A stretch of DNA of 55,480 nucleotides from JBCCMQ01 sp039026235 (lineage in GTDB: Bacteria > Pseudomonadota > Alphaproteobacteria > Rhodobacterales > Rhodobacteraceae). The translations under genes and the position numbers were made by a program. The notes under the pieces were generated by a model that saw only the letters and a program-made list of their open reading frames with translations, ran no database searches and had not been told where the DNA came from. Where the stretch lies: contig JBCCMQ010000019.1 in the NCBI GenBank assembly GCA_039026235.1, forward strand, positions 1-55,480, given 5' to 3'. This document shows, piece by piece, positions 25,454 to 33,642 of this stretch (position 1 is the first letter of the stretch; the number at the start of each line of letters is the position of its first letter).

Positions 25454-27348
25454 GCCGCGCGCTTGGAGTTTGCTATTATCCCGAACACTGGCCCGAAGAA
25501 GACTGGGAAGGCGATGCGCGACGCATGGTCGAAACCGGCCTGCGCTGGGTCCGGATAGGGGAATTCGCCTGGTCGAAGATCGAGCCAAACCCCGACAGTT
25601 TTGCCTGGGACTGGCTCGACCGCGCAATCGACGTACTGGGAACCGCCGGGCTTGATGTCATCCTCGGCACACCGACCGCAACCCCGCCGCGCTGGATGCT
25701 GGATCGGCACCCGGACATGCTGGCCCATGACGCGAACGGTCGACCGCGGCGTTTCGGGTCCCGCCGACACTATTGCTTCTCCCACGTGGGCTACCGTGGC
25801 GAATGCCAACGGATCGCGCGCCTGCTCGGCAAACGCTATGGGCAGAACCCGTTCGTCAAGGCCTGGCAGATCGACAACGAATACGGCTGCCATGACACCA
25901 CCATCAGCTATTCCCCGGCGGCGCGCGACGCATTCCGTGCCTGGTGCCGCGACCGCTACGGATCGGTGGATGCGCTGAACAAGGCATGGGGCAACGTGTT
26001 CTGGTCCATGGACTACAGGGACTTCGATGACATCGATCTACCAAACCTGACGGTGACAGAACCCAATCCGGCCCATGCCATGGCGTTTCGGCGCTTTACG
26101 TCTGATCAGGTGATTGCTTTCAATCAGGTCCAGGTCCGTGAGCTGCGGGCGCAGACCGACCGGCCACTGCTTCATAATTACATGGGCCGGGTGACCGATT
26201 TCGATCACTACGACGTCGGCACCGATCTGGATATTGCCACCTGGGACAGCTACCCGATCGGGTTCCTGATGGACCGGTTGGGCGCAAGCCCGGACCATCG
26301 CAAAACCTTCATGCGGCAGGGTGATCCGGATTTTCAGGCCTTCCACCACGATCTTTACAGATCCGTCGGGCGGGGAAGATGGTGGATCATCGAACAACAG
26401 CCGGGACCGGTAAACTGGGCGGCGTGGAACCCGGCACCGCTGGCCGGGATGGCCCGGCTTTGGGCGTGGGAGGCATTTGCCCATGGCGCCGAAGCGGTCT
26501 GCTACTTTCGCTGGCGGCAGGCGCCCTTTGGACAGGAACAGCACCATTCGGGACTGCTGCGCGCGGACGGTGCCCCGGCACCGGCGCTCGGGGAAGCAGA
26601 GCAGGTGGCGCAGGAAATCGCCGCGGCCAGCGATGCTGCAGCGGGCCCCGCCGATGTCGCGCTTGTTTTCGACTACCCGTCGCAATGGGCCTGGGAAACC
26701 CAGCCCCAAGGGCGGGATTTCGACTATTTCGAGCTGATCTTTTCGTTCTACAGGGGCCTGCGGCGGCTCGGTCTCAATGTCGATATCGTTTCCGGCGATG
26801 CCCCGATGTCAGGCCGTAAGTTGGTCATCGCGCCGGGCATGGCGACCATGGGACAAGACTTCCTGGGTGCCCTCGGCGCCTTCGAAGGGCAGGCGCTGCT
26901 GGGTCCGCGGACCAATGCGAGGACCGCCGAGATGTCGCTGCCGGTGCCGCTTCCGCCCAATCTTCCGGGGCTTGACGCGCGCGTGGCCCGGCTCGAGTCG
27001 CTGCCGCCATTCGCATCCGAACCCGTGGCAGCGGGCGGCAGCATCGAACGCTGGTTCGAAACGCTTGAGGGCACAGCGGACGTTCCTTTCACCACGGAGG
27101 CGGGCCAGCCTGTCGCGCTCCGGGCCGGTGGCGTGACCTATCTTGCCGGATGGCCGGACGACACCCTTCTGGACCGTATCCTGCAGGATGCCTGTTCCCT
27201 AGCGGGTATCACACCCGATCCCGTACCCGCGCCTCTGCGCCAGAGAAAGTCAGCCACCCACCGTTATCTCTTCAACTATTCCGCAGCGTCTGTTTCCTGG
27301 CGCGGAACCAAGGTTCCGGCGGCGGGCGTCTTAAGGGAAAAGCTCTGA
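25450..27348 (+). CDS. GH42 beta-galactosidase
   Basis: A 632-residue family-42 glycoside hydrolase: N-terminal YYPEHWPEEDWEGDARRM, acid/base Glu144 in WQIDNEYGC, nucleophile Glu315 in WWIIEQQPGPVNW, then a trimerisation domain (about 390-560) and a small C-terminal beta domain. No signal peptide, so it acts on imported beta-galactosides. TTG start at 25450 overlapping the previous stop; no better ATG nearby preserves GVCYYPEHW. Together with GH4 the operon covers both anomers of galactosides. Confidence 0.93.
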   Translation: MSRALGVCYYPEHWPEEDWEGDARRMVETGLRWVRIGEFAWSKIEPNPDSFAWDWLDRAIDVLGTAGLDVILGTPTATPPRWMLDRHPDMLAHDANGRPRRFGSRRHYCFSHVGYRGECQRIARLLGKRYGQNPFVKAWQIDNEYGCHDTTISYSPAARDAFRAWCRDRYGSVDALNKAWGNVFWSMDYRDFDDIDLPNLTVTEPNPAHAMAFRRFTSDQVIAFNQVQVRELRAQTDRPLLHNYMGRVTDFDHYDVGTDLDIATWDSYPIGFLMDRLGASPDHRKTFMRQGDPDFQAFHHDLYRSVGRGRWWIIEQQPGPVNWAAWNPAPLAGMARLWAWEAFAHGAEAVCYFRWRQAPFGQEQHHSGLLRADGAPAPALGEAEQVAQEIAAASDAAAGPADVALVFDYPSQWAWETQPQGRDFDYFELIFSFYRGLRRLGLNVDIVSGDAPMSGRKLVIAPGMATMGQDFLGALGAFEGQALLGPRTNARTAEMSLPVPLPPNLPGLDARVARLESLPPFASEPVAAGGSIERWFETLEGTADVPFTTEAGQPVALRAGGVTYLAGWPDDTLLDRILQDACSLAGITPDPVPAPLRQRKSATHRYLFNYSAASVSWRGTKVPAAGVLREKL

Positions 27349-28355
27349 TGGCAGAGGTGTTTGGAACTCTTCCCGATGGCCGGGCCGTAAAGCGCATTCC
27401 GCTGCGGGCGGGCGACATCGACGTCGCCGTCCTGACCTACGGTGCCATTCTGCAGGACGTGCGCCTGACCAATGTGAACTGGCCAGTGACGCTCGGCGCT
27501 CCGGATCTGGCGCCCTACCTGGGGCCCATGAAGCACTTTGGCGGTATTGTGGGACCTGTCGCCAACCGCATATCAAACGCCCGCTTCGATCTTGACGGCA
27601 AAACCTATCCGCTTGAGGCCAACGACGGGGCCAACTGTCTGCACGGGGGCAATGCCGGGACAAACGCCCTCGTTTGGGAACTTGAGGAGTTTAGCGAAAC
27701 ACACTGCGTGTTGCGGGTGGAACTGGCTGACGGGCACGGGGGTTTTCCCGGCCATCGCACAATCACGGCGCGGTATCAGGTTTCCCCGCCAGCGGCGATA
27801 TCGCTGCAGTTAATCGCCGAAACCAACCTGCCCACCCCGATGAACCTCGCCAATCACAGCTACTGGCGGCTGGGTCCGGACCCGGTCATCGAAGGGCACC
27901 GGTTGCGCATTCTGGCGGACCGGGTCGTCGAACTGGACCATAGCTTTATTCCAACCGGCAAACTGAACCACGTGGATGGTTCGCGGTTTGACATGAAGGA
28001 AGGACGCACGATCTCGGACCCGGGGAAAGATATCTACGATGTGAATTTCTGCCTTTCCGAAGACCGTCGGTCGCTGACCCATGTGGCCAAGCTCGAAGGA
28101 CCGGCAGGCCTGGCTATGGATCTCAGCACCACCGAGCCGGGGCTTCAATTGTTCACGTCCGACACCGTCACGACCGGCGCATTTACCGGCCATGAAGGCG
28201 TGCCGTACGGGCCCAGGAAGGGAATTGCCCTGGAAGCGCAGTTTTGGCCCGACGCGCCCAACAACCCGCATTTCCCGTCCATAACGCTGCGGCCCGGCGA
28301 AACCTATGCGCAAGAAACGGTCTTCGAATTTTCCGGGTACCAGACGCCCACGTAA
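27348..28355 (+). CDS. galM: aldose 1-epimerase (galactose mutarotase)
   Basis: A 335-residue mutarotase: VLTYGAILQDVRL, GPVANRISNARFDL, NDGANCLHGG (catalytic His), MNLANHSYWRL (His), and C-terminal Glu in GIALEAQFWPDAPNNP. It interconverts alpha and beta galactose, useful because the two galactosidases release different anomers and the dehydrogenase uses one. ATG 27348 overlaps the GH42 stop (TGATG). Last gene of the operon; a strong terminator follows. Confidence 0.94.
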   Translation: MAEVFGTLPDGRAVKRIPLRAGDIDVAVLTYGAILQDVRLTNVNWPVTLGAPDLAPYLGPMKHFGGIVGPVANRISNARFDLDGKTYPLEANDGANCLHGGNAGTNALVWELEEFSETHCVLRVELADGHGGFPGHRTITARYQVSPPAAISLQLIAETNLPTPMNLANHSYWRLGPDPVIEGHRLRILADRVVELDHSFIPTGKLNHVDGSRFDMKEGRTISDPGKDIYDVNFCLSEDRRSLTHVAKLEGPAGLAMDLSTTEPGLQLFTSDTVTTGAFTGHEGVPYGPRKGIALEAQFWPDAPNNPHFPSITLRPGETYAQETVFEFSGYQTPT

Positions 28356-28418
28356 CCGCGCGCGCTGGGCACGCTCTGCAAGGGACGTCCGACTTACAAT
28401 GGGGCCACGTCGCACGGC

Positions 28419-28450
28419 GACCACGGGCGGAAATTCCGCCCGTGGTCTTT
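28419..28450. terminator. bidirectional rho-independent terminator
   Basis: A 14-bp perfect inverted repeat GACCACGGGCGGAA / TTCCGCCCGTGGTC with one base between, followed on the plus strand by TTT. It lies between convergent galM and the RTX gene and would terminate the galactoside operon; on the minus strand no T-run is seen. Confidence 0.85.
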
Positions 28451-28462
28451 CCACGCATTAGT

Positions 28463-31400
28463 TCAGCCGAAAATAAAGTCGTCGTCGTCAAGCCGCGACA
28501 GGCGGGTGTGTTCCAGCGTCAGGGTCGTGTCCTCGTCGAAGGTGAAGACGACATCGCGTCCGACCTGTTCGGCAACGGCCAGAACATCTTCGGCCGCCTC
28601 GAACCCGTCGACATCGATGTCCAGCTTGTCGCCCTTCTTCTTGAAGAAGAAAAAACTGAAGCCGGGATCAAAGTCGCGGATCGTGTCGTTGCCGGCGTTG
28701 AAGACAAAAGTGTCCCGGCCGAAGCCGCCCACCATCATGTCGTTGCCGGCACCCCCGTCCAGGATGTCCTTGCCGAAGCCACCCCTCAGCTTGTCGTTGC
28801 CGTCGCCGCCCAGAACCAGGTCCTTGCCAAGGCCGCCCAGGACAACATCGTTGCCGGCACCACCGGACACGATGTCATTGCCCAGCAGACCAACGACAAA
28901 GTCGTCATCCGCGCCCCCGCGCAGTACATCCTTGCGAAAGGTTCCGATCAGGTCGTCCGGTGACGCAGCTGGCACGTCGGCCACGGTGAAATTGAAGGTC
29001 GACGTGTCGCCTTCACTGATCCCGGGATATGCTTGGCCCTCGCTATCGACAAAAGCACCGTCGTCGATTTCAACCGCGTAACGTGTATCGGCTGAAAAGA
29101 CCTCGGGCGGGGTTACGGTCACGGTATCGCCATCCACGTCGACAAGGCGCTTGTCTTTGACGTTGATCTCGGTGACCCGACCCGTATCGCGGTCCACCAA
29201 GCGGATGAACCCAGACCCCGGATCGACAGGTTCGGTGAACTGAAGCGTAAGCAGCGCATCGGTCTCAACGTCGCGCCCGTTGTCGCTGGGACTGGCTGAC
29301 AGAAGGTAGGGCTCTGCATCCGCCGCCAAATCGATCTCAACCGGGAAGTAGACCGTTTCACCATCGGTGTTCAGCCCAAGCCGTCCGTCGCCGTTGATAC
29401 CCCAGGTGAAGATGCGTCCATCGTCAGACCTTGCCAGTACCGCGTTGGGCCCCGACTGGATCTCGACGATATTCACATCGTCCAGTTCGGTGATCTTGGT
29501 CGGGAAAAAGCTGGCATCGCTTTCGGCCGCGGGGTCGCCGTCCAACCCACCGGTTGGGCCTTCGTCGTTCGGGCCCCAAAGCCAGACGTCACCGGTATCG
29601 GTCAGCGCGGCGCCCCACCGCGCGCCGCCTTTGACATCGATGACGCCGGGCGGCAGGGCGGTCAGCTCTATCGGTTCCAGCACATCCGATGTATCGGGCA
29701 GGAACGTACCGTCGCCCTGATCGGCGCCTTGCAGAAGCTGCCCAAAGCGCGACTCTCCCCAACCAAATACCCGGCCGTCTGACGTGACGGCATAGGCCGT
29801 ATTGGTGTCGGCCGTTATCGCTACGATGTCACTGGGCAGACCCGCCGTCAGGACCGGGCTCAGAACGCGTGTGATGGGGCTTCCGTCCTCATCCAACCCG
29901 TCCGGCGAACCAAGCTGGCCATCGCTGTTGCGGCCAAAGCCGTAGACCTGCCCATCCGCCGTGAGAACTAGGGTGAAGGAGGTGCCGCTGGATAGGCCGA
30001 CGACCACCTCGTCCGACAGTGCGTCGACCAGGGTGGGCACCAACCGCTCATCCTGGTCGCCAAGACCCAACTGGCCGTTGGTGTTGAACCCCCAGGCGTA
30101 AAGCTGGCCGGTGTCCGTGACGGCATAGGACACGCCGTTGCCGTTTTCGACCAGAACGATAGTCTCATCATCCAGCGCCTCGATCTTGGTGGGCACCGTA
30201 CGGATCTCTTCATCCCCAAGCCCCAACGATCCGTTGTTGTTGAACCCCCAGGAATAGACATCGCCGCCTTCGGTCAGAAGGGTGGAGTGGATCTGTCCCG
30301 CTGAAAGAGAGACGATCGTCTCGCCTTCGGGTAGATCAACCACCTGCGGTGCCTGAATATTGAAGCCCTGGGCGCCAAGACCCAGCTGTCCAAAGAAGTT
30401 TGCTCCGGTTGAGTAAAGCGTCTGGGACGCCTCGTCATAGAACAGCGAAAACTGATTGCCCGTTCCGATCAGGCTGGGCACCGGTTGCGGTGCGCCATCG
30501 TAGAAGGCCAGTGACCTGCCCCGTCCGATCGAGCCTTCGGCCTCTTGCCCGAAAATGACCGTCTCGCCCGCGTCCAGAAAATCTCCATCGCCGTTCAGAT
30601 CTTCCAGTTTCACCACATCATTGGTCGAAGCGAAACTGTTGGCGGTCAGAACCACCCTTCCGTCTTCATCCGTCGCCACCGAAAAACCGATCGAGAAATC
30701 AAAGCCCTCGGGCAGGGCGTCGGAATTCCAGACTTCTTCCGCCTCGGCGGCCTCATCTATCTGCCCCGACCCGTTGAGGTCGCTCAGCCGGTAAAGCGCG
30801 GCCGGGCCCGAATCCGGTGGAAACAGACTAAGCGTGTACAGTGACCCATCCGGTCCTGGTGCGTTGGCAAAGTCGACAGGCGCCCCGAAGCTCATGTTCT
30901 CATCGACGAACCGGCTGGCCTCATCAATCGAGATTGACCCGTCGCCGTTTACGTCTTCAAGCCGCCAGATGACATTCGGACTGCCACCGGCAGTGTCGTT
31001 CACAAAGGCCACATCGCCGACAAAGCTTATGTCGAAGGCCGATGACGAAGGGATCAGGGTCTGCAGGTCGATCCAGATCGAGGATTCGCCCGCATCGTCT
31101 GCATCACCATCGCCGTTCAGATCAATCGTCCGGTAGACCGCATCGGTGGGTTGTGATCCGGTACCGGCATTGACGATGTAGATGGCTCCGTCCGGCCCTT
31201 CCGCGATACCGTTTGGCGTCGGCAGCGTAAGGCCACTGGCATTGGCTGACGTGAACCAGGCCGTCGCTTCGCCCGCATCTAGCGCGTCGCCATCCCCATT
31301 GCCGTCGACAAGCCGCCAGACCGTGTCCGACCCACCGTCACCGACATAGGCGGCAAGGTCAGATCCCTGGAAAACGTTGAATACGCTGCCGGTCGGGGAC

Positions 31401-31558
31401 GGGAACCCGGACAGGTTCGTCTCATCGAAGAAAACCGAAGTTTCACCGGGGTCGCGGGCATCGCCATCCCCGTTCAAATCCTGAATAAAAAGAAGCTGGT
31501 CCCGGTCGAAATCGCCAACAAGAACACCGCTTGGCGTACGGTTTAGAATGCGAGTCAT
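28463..31558 (-). CDS. RTX calcium-binding secreted protein with RCC1 and dockerin-like repeats
   Basis: A 1031-residue acidic protein. Residues about 25-365 carry six calcium-loop motifs of the DLNGDGDxxDxGE kind. Residues about 370-760 hold RCC1 beta-propeller repeats (VYSWGFNNNGSLGLGDE, LYAWGFNTNGQLGLGDQ, and so on). An SbsA-type Ig-like domain follows (LLSASPSDNGRDVETDALLT), then six RTX nonapeptide copies (GGAGNDVVLGG style) at about 880-955 and a short C-terminal region typical of a type I secretion signal. No N-terminal signal peptide, fitting T1SS. AGGGG precedes ATG 31558. No T1SS genes are adjacent. Likely extracellular or surface; possible adhesion or biofilm role is inference. Confidence 0.9.
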   Translation of the reverse strand: MTRILNRTPSGVLVGDFDRDQLLFIQDLNGDGDARDPGETSVFFDETNLSGFPSPTGSVFNVFQGSDLAAYVGDGGSDTVWRLVDGNGDGDALDAGEATAWFTSANASGLTLPTPNGIAEGPDGAIYIVNAGTGSQPTDAVYRTIDLNGDGDADDAGESSIWIDLQTLIPSSSAFDISFVGDVAFVNDTAGGSPNVIWRLEDVNGDGSISIDEASRFVDENMSFGAPVDFANAPGPDGSLYTLSLFPPDSGPAALYRLSDLNGSGQIDEAAEAEEVWNSDALPEGFDFSIGFSVATDEDGRVVLTANSFASTNDVVKLEDLNGDGDFLDAGETVIFGQEAEGSIGRGRSLAFYDGAPQPVPSLIGTGNQFSLFYDEASQTLYSTGANFFGQLGLGAQGFNIQAPQVVDLPEGETIVSLSAGQIHSTLLTEGGDVYSWGFNNNGSLGLGDEEIRTVPTKIEALDDETIVLVENGNGVSYAVTDTGQLYAWGFNTNGQLGLGDQDERLVPTLVDALSDEVVVGLSSGTSFTLVLTADGQVYGFGRNSDGQLGSPDGLDEDGSPITRVLSPVLTAGLPSDIVAITADTNTAYAVTSDGRVFGWGESRFGQLLQGADQGDGTFLPDTSDVLEPIELTALPPGVIDVKGGARWGAALTDTGDVWLWGPNDEGPTGGLDGDPAAESDASFFPTKITELDDVNIVEIQSGPNAVLARSDDGRIFTWGINGDGRLGLNTDGETVYFPVEIDLAADAEPYLLSASPSDNGRDVETDALLTLQFTEPVDPGSGFIRLVDRDTGRVTEINVKDKRLVDVDGDTVTVTPPEVFSADTRYAVEIDDGAFVDSEGQAYPGISEGDTSTFNFTVADVPAASPDDLIGTFRKDVLRGGADDDFVVGLLGNDIVSGGAGNDVVLGGLGKDLVLGGDGNDKLRGGFGKDILDGGAGNDMMVGGFGRDTFVFNAGNDTIRDFDPGFSFFFFKKKGDKLDIDVDGFEAAEDVLAVAEQVGRDVVFTFDEDTTLTLEHTRLSRLDDDDFIFG

Positions 31559-32385
31559 AGCTACCCCTGCGCTGATAGTATCTGCGAGCTACCTGGCGGC
31601 ACGCGGGGTGTCTGACCTGAGTGCGGAGTAATCCGGGTGAAGAGATTCTTCAAGGCCGGTTTGGTGCGAAACGCTTCGGCGGCACCAGCAAAGCGGCTGA
31701 AAACCGTTCGGACTTCTAACTGCGACTTGGCCAGCCCAACGCTCTTAAGTTCAGTCAATAAGAGCCTGCAATGGCTCAGTTTCATCTGTTATCAACCCGT
31801 TACGCTCGACACGCCGCACGGGTGGAACGGCCAGTCGGCAAACAGGAAACCCACGCCGCGCCCTGGGCTGTCGTCCACCGGCCCCTGAAACCACCTTCCG
31901 GTTGGACCAGAGGCCAGTCATGCACTGACAATCAAATCGGATCACTCAAGTGGAGCTGATCACAGCAGCTGACCCACATGTCTGGTGTACCACCGTCGCC
32001 ACCGCCTTTCGCACTCTCCTCTGAACCGGCTAACCGCTCCGAGCCCAATTCTAGCAAAGTTGCATTGCGCATGAATGTCGGGGTCAGGTTGAAGCGACGA
32101 TATCGCGGCGCGGTAAGTGAGTTGCCATGAATTGAGGGGCACCTGCCTCCAAGCTTGCAGTTTTCCAATGCTTCTAACTCAATGCGGAGCGAAGATAAGC
32201 CTTCGAAGCCGGAGTTGGGATCATCGATATCAACGGCCGACAGGCCCTGACCACAAAGGCTAAGAGCGGTCTTAGGCTCTGGTCTGGTACCGCTACAGCG
32301 AAATCATTTTAAAGTACTTTTTTGCGTCTTTAAGAGTATCAAGCAGCCACTGGCCATCCCGTGAAAATCCGATTCATCGTTGAAC
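31559..32385. other. 827-bp gap with no recognisable gene
   Basis: Several short frames exist here but none shows a family motif, ribosome site or protein-like composition. A 6-bp hairpin CTAAGA-GCGG-TCTTAG at 32260-32275 could end transcription from the leftward flavoprotein gene. The region presumably also contains the promoter of the leftward RTX gene. GC content looks lower than in the flanking operons. Confidence 0.5.
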
Positions 32386-33642
32386 TCAACGGGAAAACCG
32401 ATGCGGAGAGAACGCCTCTAAGGATTGATTTGGGCTCTCGCCGCTCAGCAGCTGCGCTAGTAACTCACCAGATTTGGGAGCCATCATCAGCCCGTAGTGA
32501 GAATGCCCAAAATTGAAATACATACCTTCATGTTCGGCCAATTTACCCAGCATTGGCAAGCTATCGGGGAACGAAGGCCGACGACCCATCCAGAATCGTG
32601 TTTGTTCTGTGTTTAGTGCTTTGAACGCCGATTTCGCTATGTCCATGAGCTGCGCTTTTCGCTTTCGGTCGGGCGGTGCATCGACCGGGGCAAACTCGGC
32701 CTGTCCAGCGACACGCAAGCCGCCTTCCATGCTGCTTGCGACGACCTTTGTGTCGACATCCATGACCGAATTTTTCACCTCGCAGCCAGGATCATTGAAT
32801 TCGACATGGTATCCGCGCTCTGCCATCAAAGGCAGTCTCAGACGAAGAGATTTAAGGAGAGCCGGGCTCCAAGCGCCCATCGACATCACCACGCGTTTGG
32901 CTATCAGGTCCTGGCTGGCGCAGCGCACAGTCCATCCCGCGCTGCTTTGCACGACCTCCCGCACTTCGTCCTTTACAAAGACCGCACCTAGTGCCCTGGC
33001 CTTTTCGGCAAGTACCGCTCCAAGCCGCCCTGGTGATCGAACTCGCGCTTGACCTTTGATGAGGATTGCGGCTTTGAAAGCTGGGCTCAGCGCCGGTTCC
33101 AATTGCGCGAGATTGTCGGCGCCAACGAGTTCAATTTCAGCGCCGCGCTCTTGGCGGATACGGTACTCCAAGCTTTGCATATTCGCGCGGCTGCCGTCTC
33201 GAAAAGCATGCACGTAGATGCTCTCTGAAATGAGGTTTTCCGTACCAGTGCAGAGCAGGTGTTTCTCGTAGAGCTCAATTGAAGGGCCGCAGAGAAGCGA
33301 CATGGCCTTGGAAGTCTTTCTGACCTTGGCTTCCGTGCCCTGACGCAAGAAGCTGGTGCCCCATGGGATCATTTCGGCGAGTGAGCTCACGCGAATGCTC
33401 AGGGGCCGACCATGGCCGAGGAGGAGTTTCGGAATACTCTTCCAGGTCCCGGGCAGGGATTGTGGTACCACTGACCACGGAGACACGATCCCGGCATTGC
33501 CCATCGACGTTTCCTGGCCCGGGTCGCCTCGGTCAACGATCGTTACCGGTACGCCGCGCTCCACGAGAGACAAGGCCGTGCATATGCCAACGATGCCCGC
33601 GCCAAGGATTGTGACACGGCCGTCCTCGTCAGGCAGGGACAT
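32386..33642 (-). CDS. FAD-dependent oxidoreductase, D-amino acid dehydrogenase (DadA-like) family
   Basis: A 418-residue DAO-superfamily flavoprotein. The N-terminal FAD motif VTILGAGIVGICTALSLVERG is followed by RGDPGQETSMGNAGIVSP, typical of DadA-like enzymes, and the C-terminal segment WMGRRPSFPDSLPMLGKL with FNFGHSHYGLMMAPKSGELL closes the FAD site. It oxidatively deaminates D-amino acids or related amines, passing electrons to a quinone-linked acceptor. It overlaps the TRAP permease gene by 14 bp, so import and oxidation of the same substrate is likely. Confidence 0.88.
   Translation of the reverse strand: MSLPDEDGRVTILGAGIVGICTALSLVERGVPVTIVDRGDPGQETSMGNAGIVSPWSVVPQSLPGTWKSIPKLLLGHGRPLSIRVSSLAEMIPWGTSFLRQGTEAKVRKTSKAMSLLCGPSIELYEKHLLCTGTENLISESIYVHAFRDGSRANMQSLEYRIRQERGAEIELVGADNLAQLEPALSPAFKAAILIKGQARVRSPGRLGAVLAEKARALGAVFVKDEVREVVQSSAGWTVRCASQDLIAKRVVMSMGAWSPALLKSLRLRLPLMAERGYHVEFNDPGCEVKNSVMDVDTKVVASSMEGGLRVAGQAEFAPVDAPPDRKRKAQLMDIAKSAFKALNTEQTRFWMGRRPSFPDSLPMLGKLAEHEGMYFNFGHSHYGLMMAPKSGELLAQLLSGESPNQSLEAFSPHRFSR

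Noticed and set aside
31561..32168. Several short frames in the gap before the RTX gene
   Set aside because: No similarity, no ribosome site, and they overlap each other on both strands.
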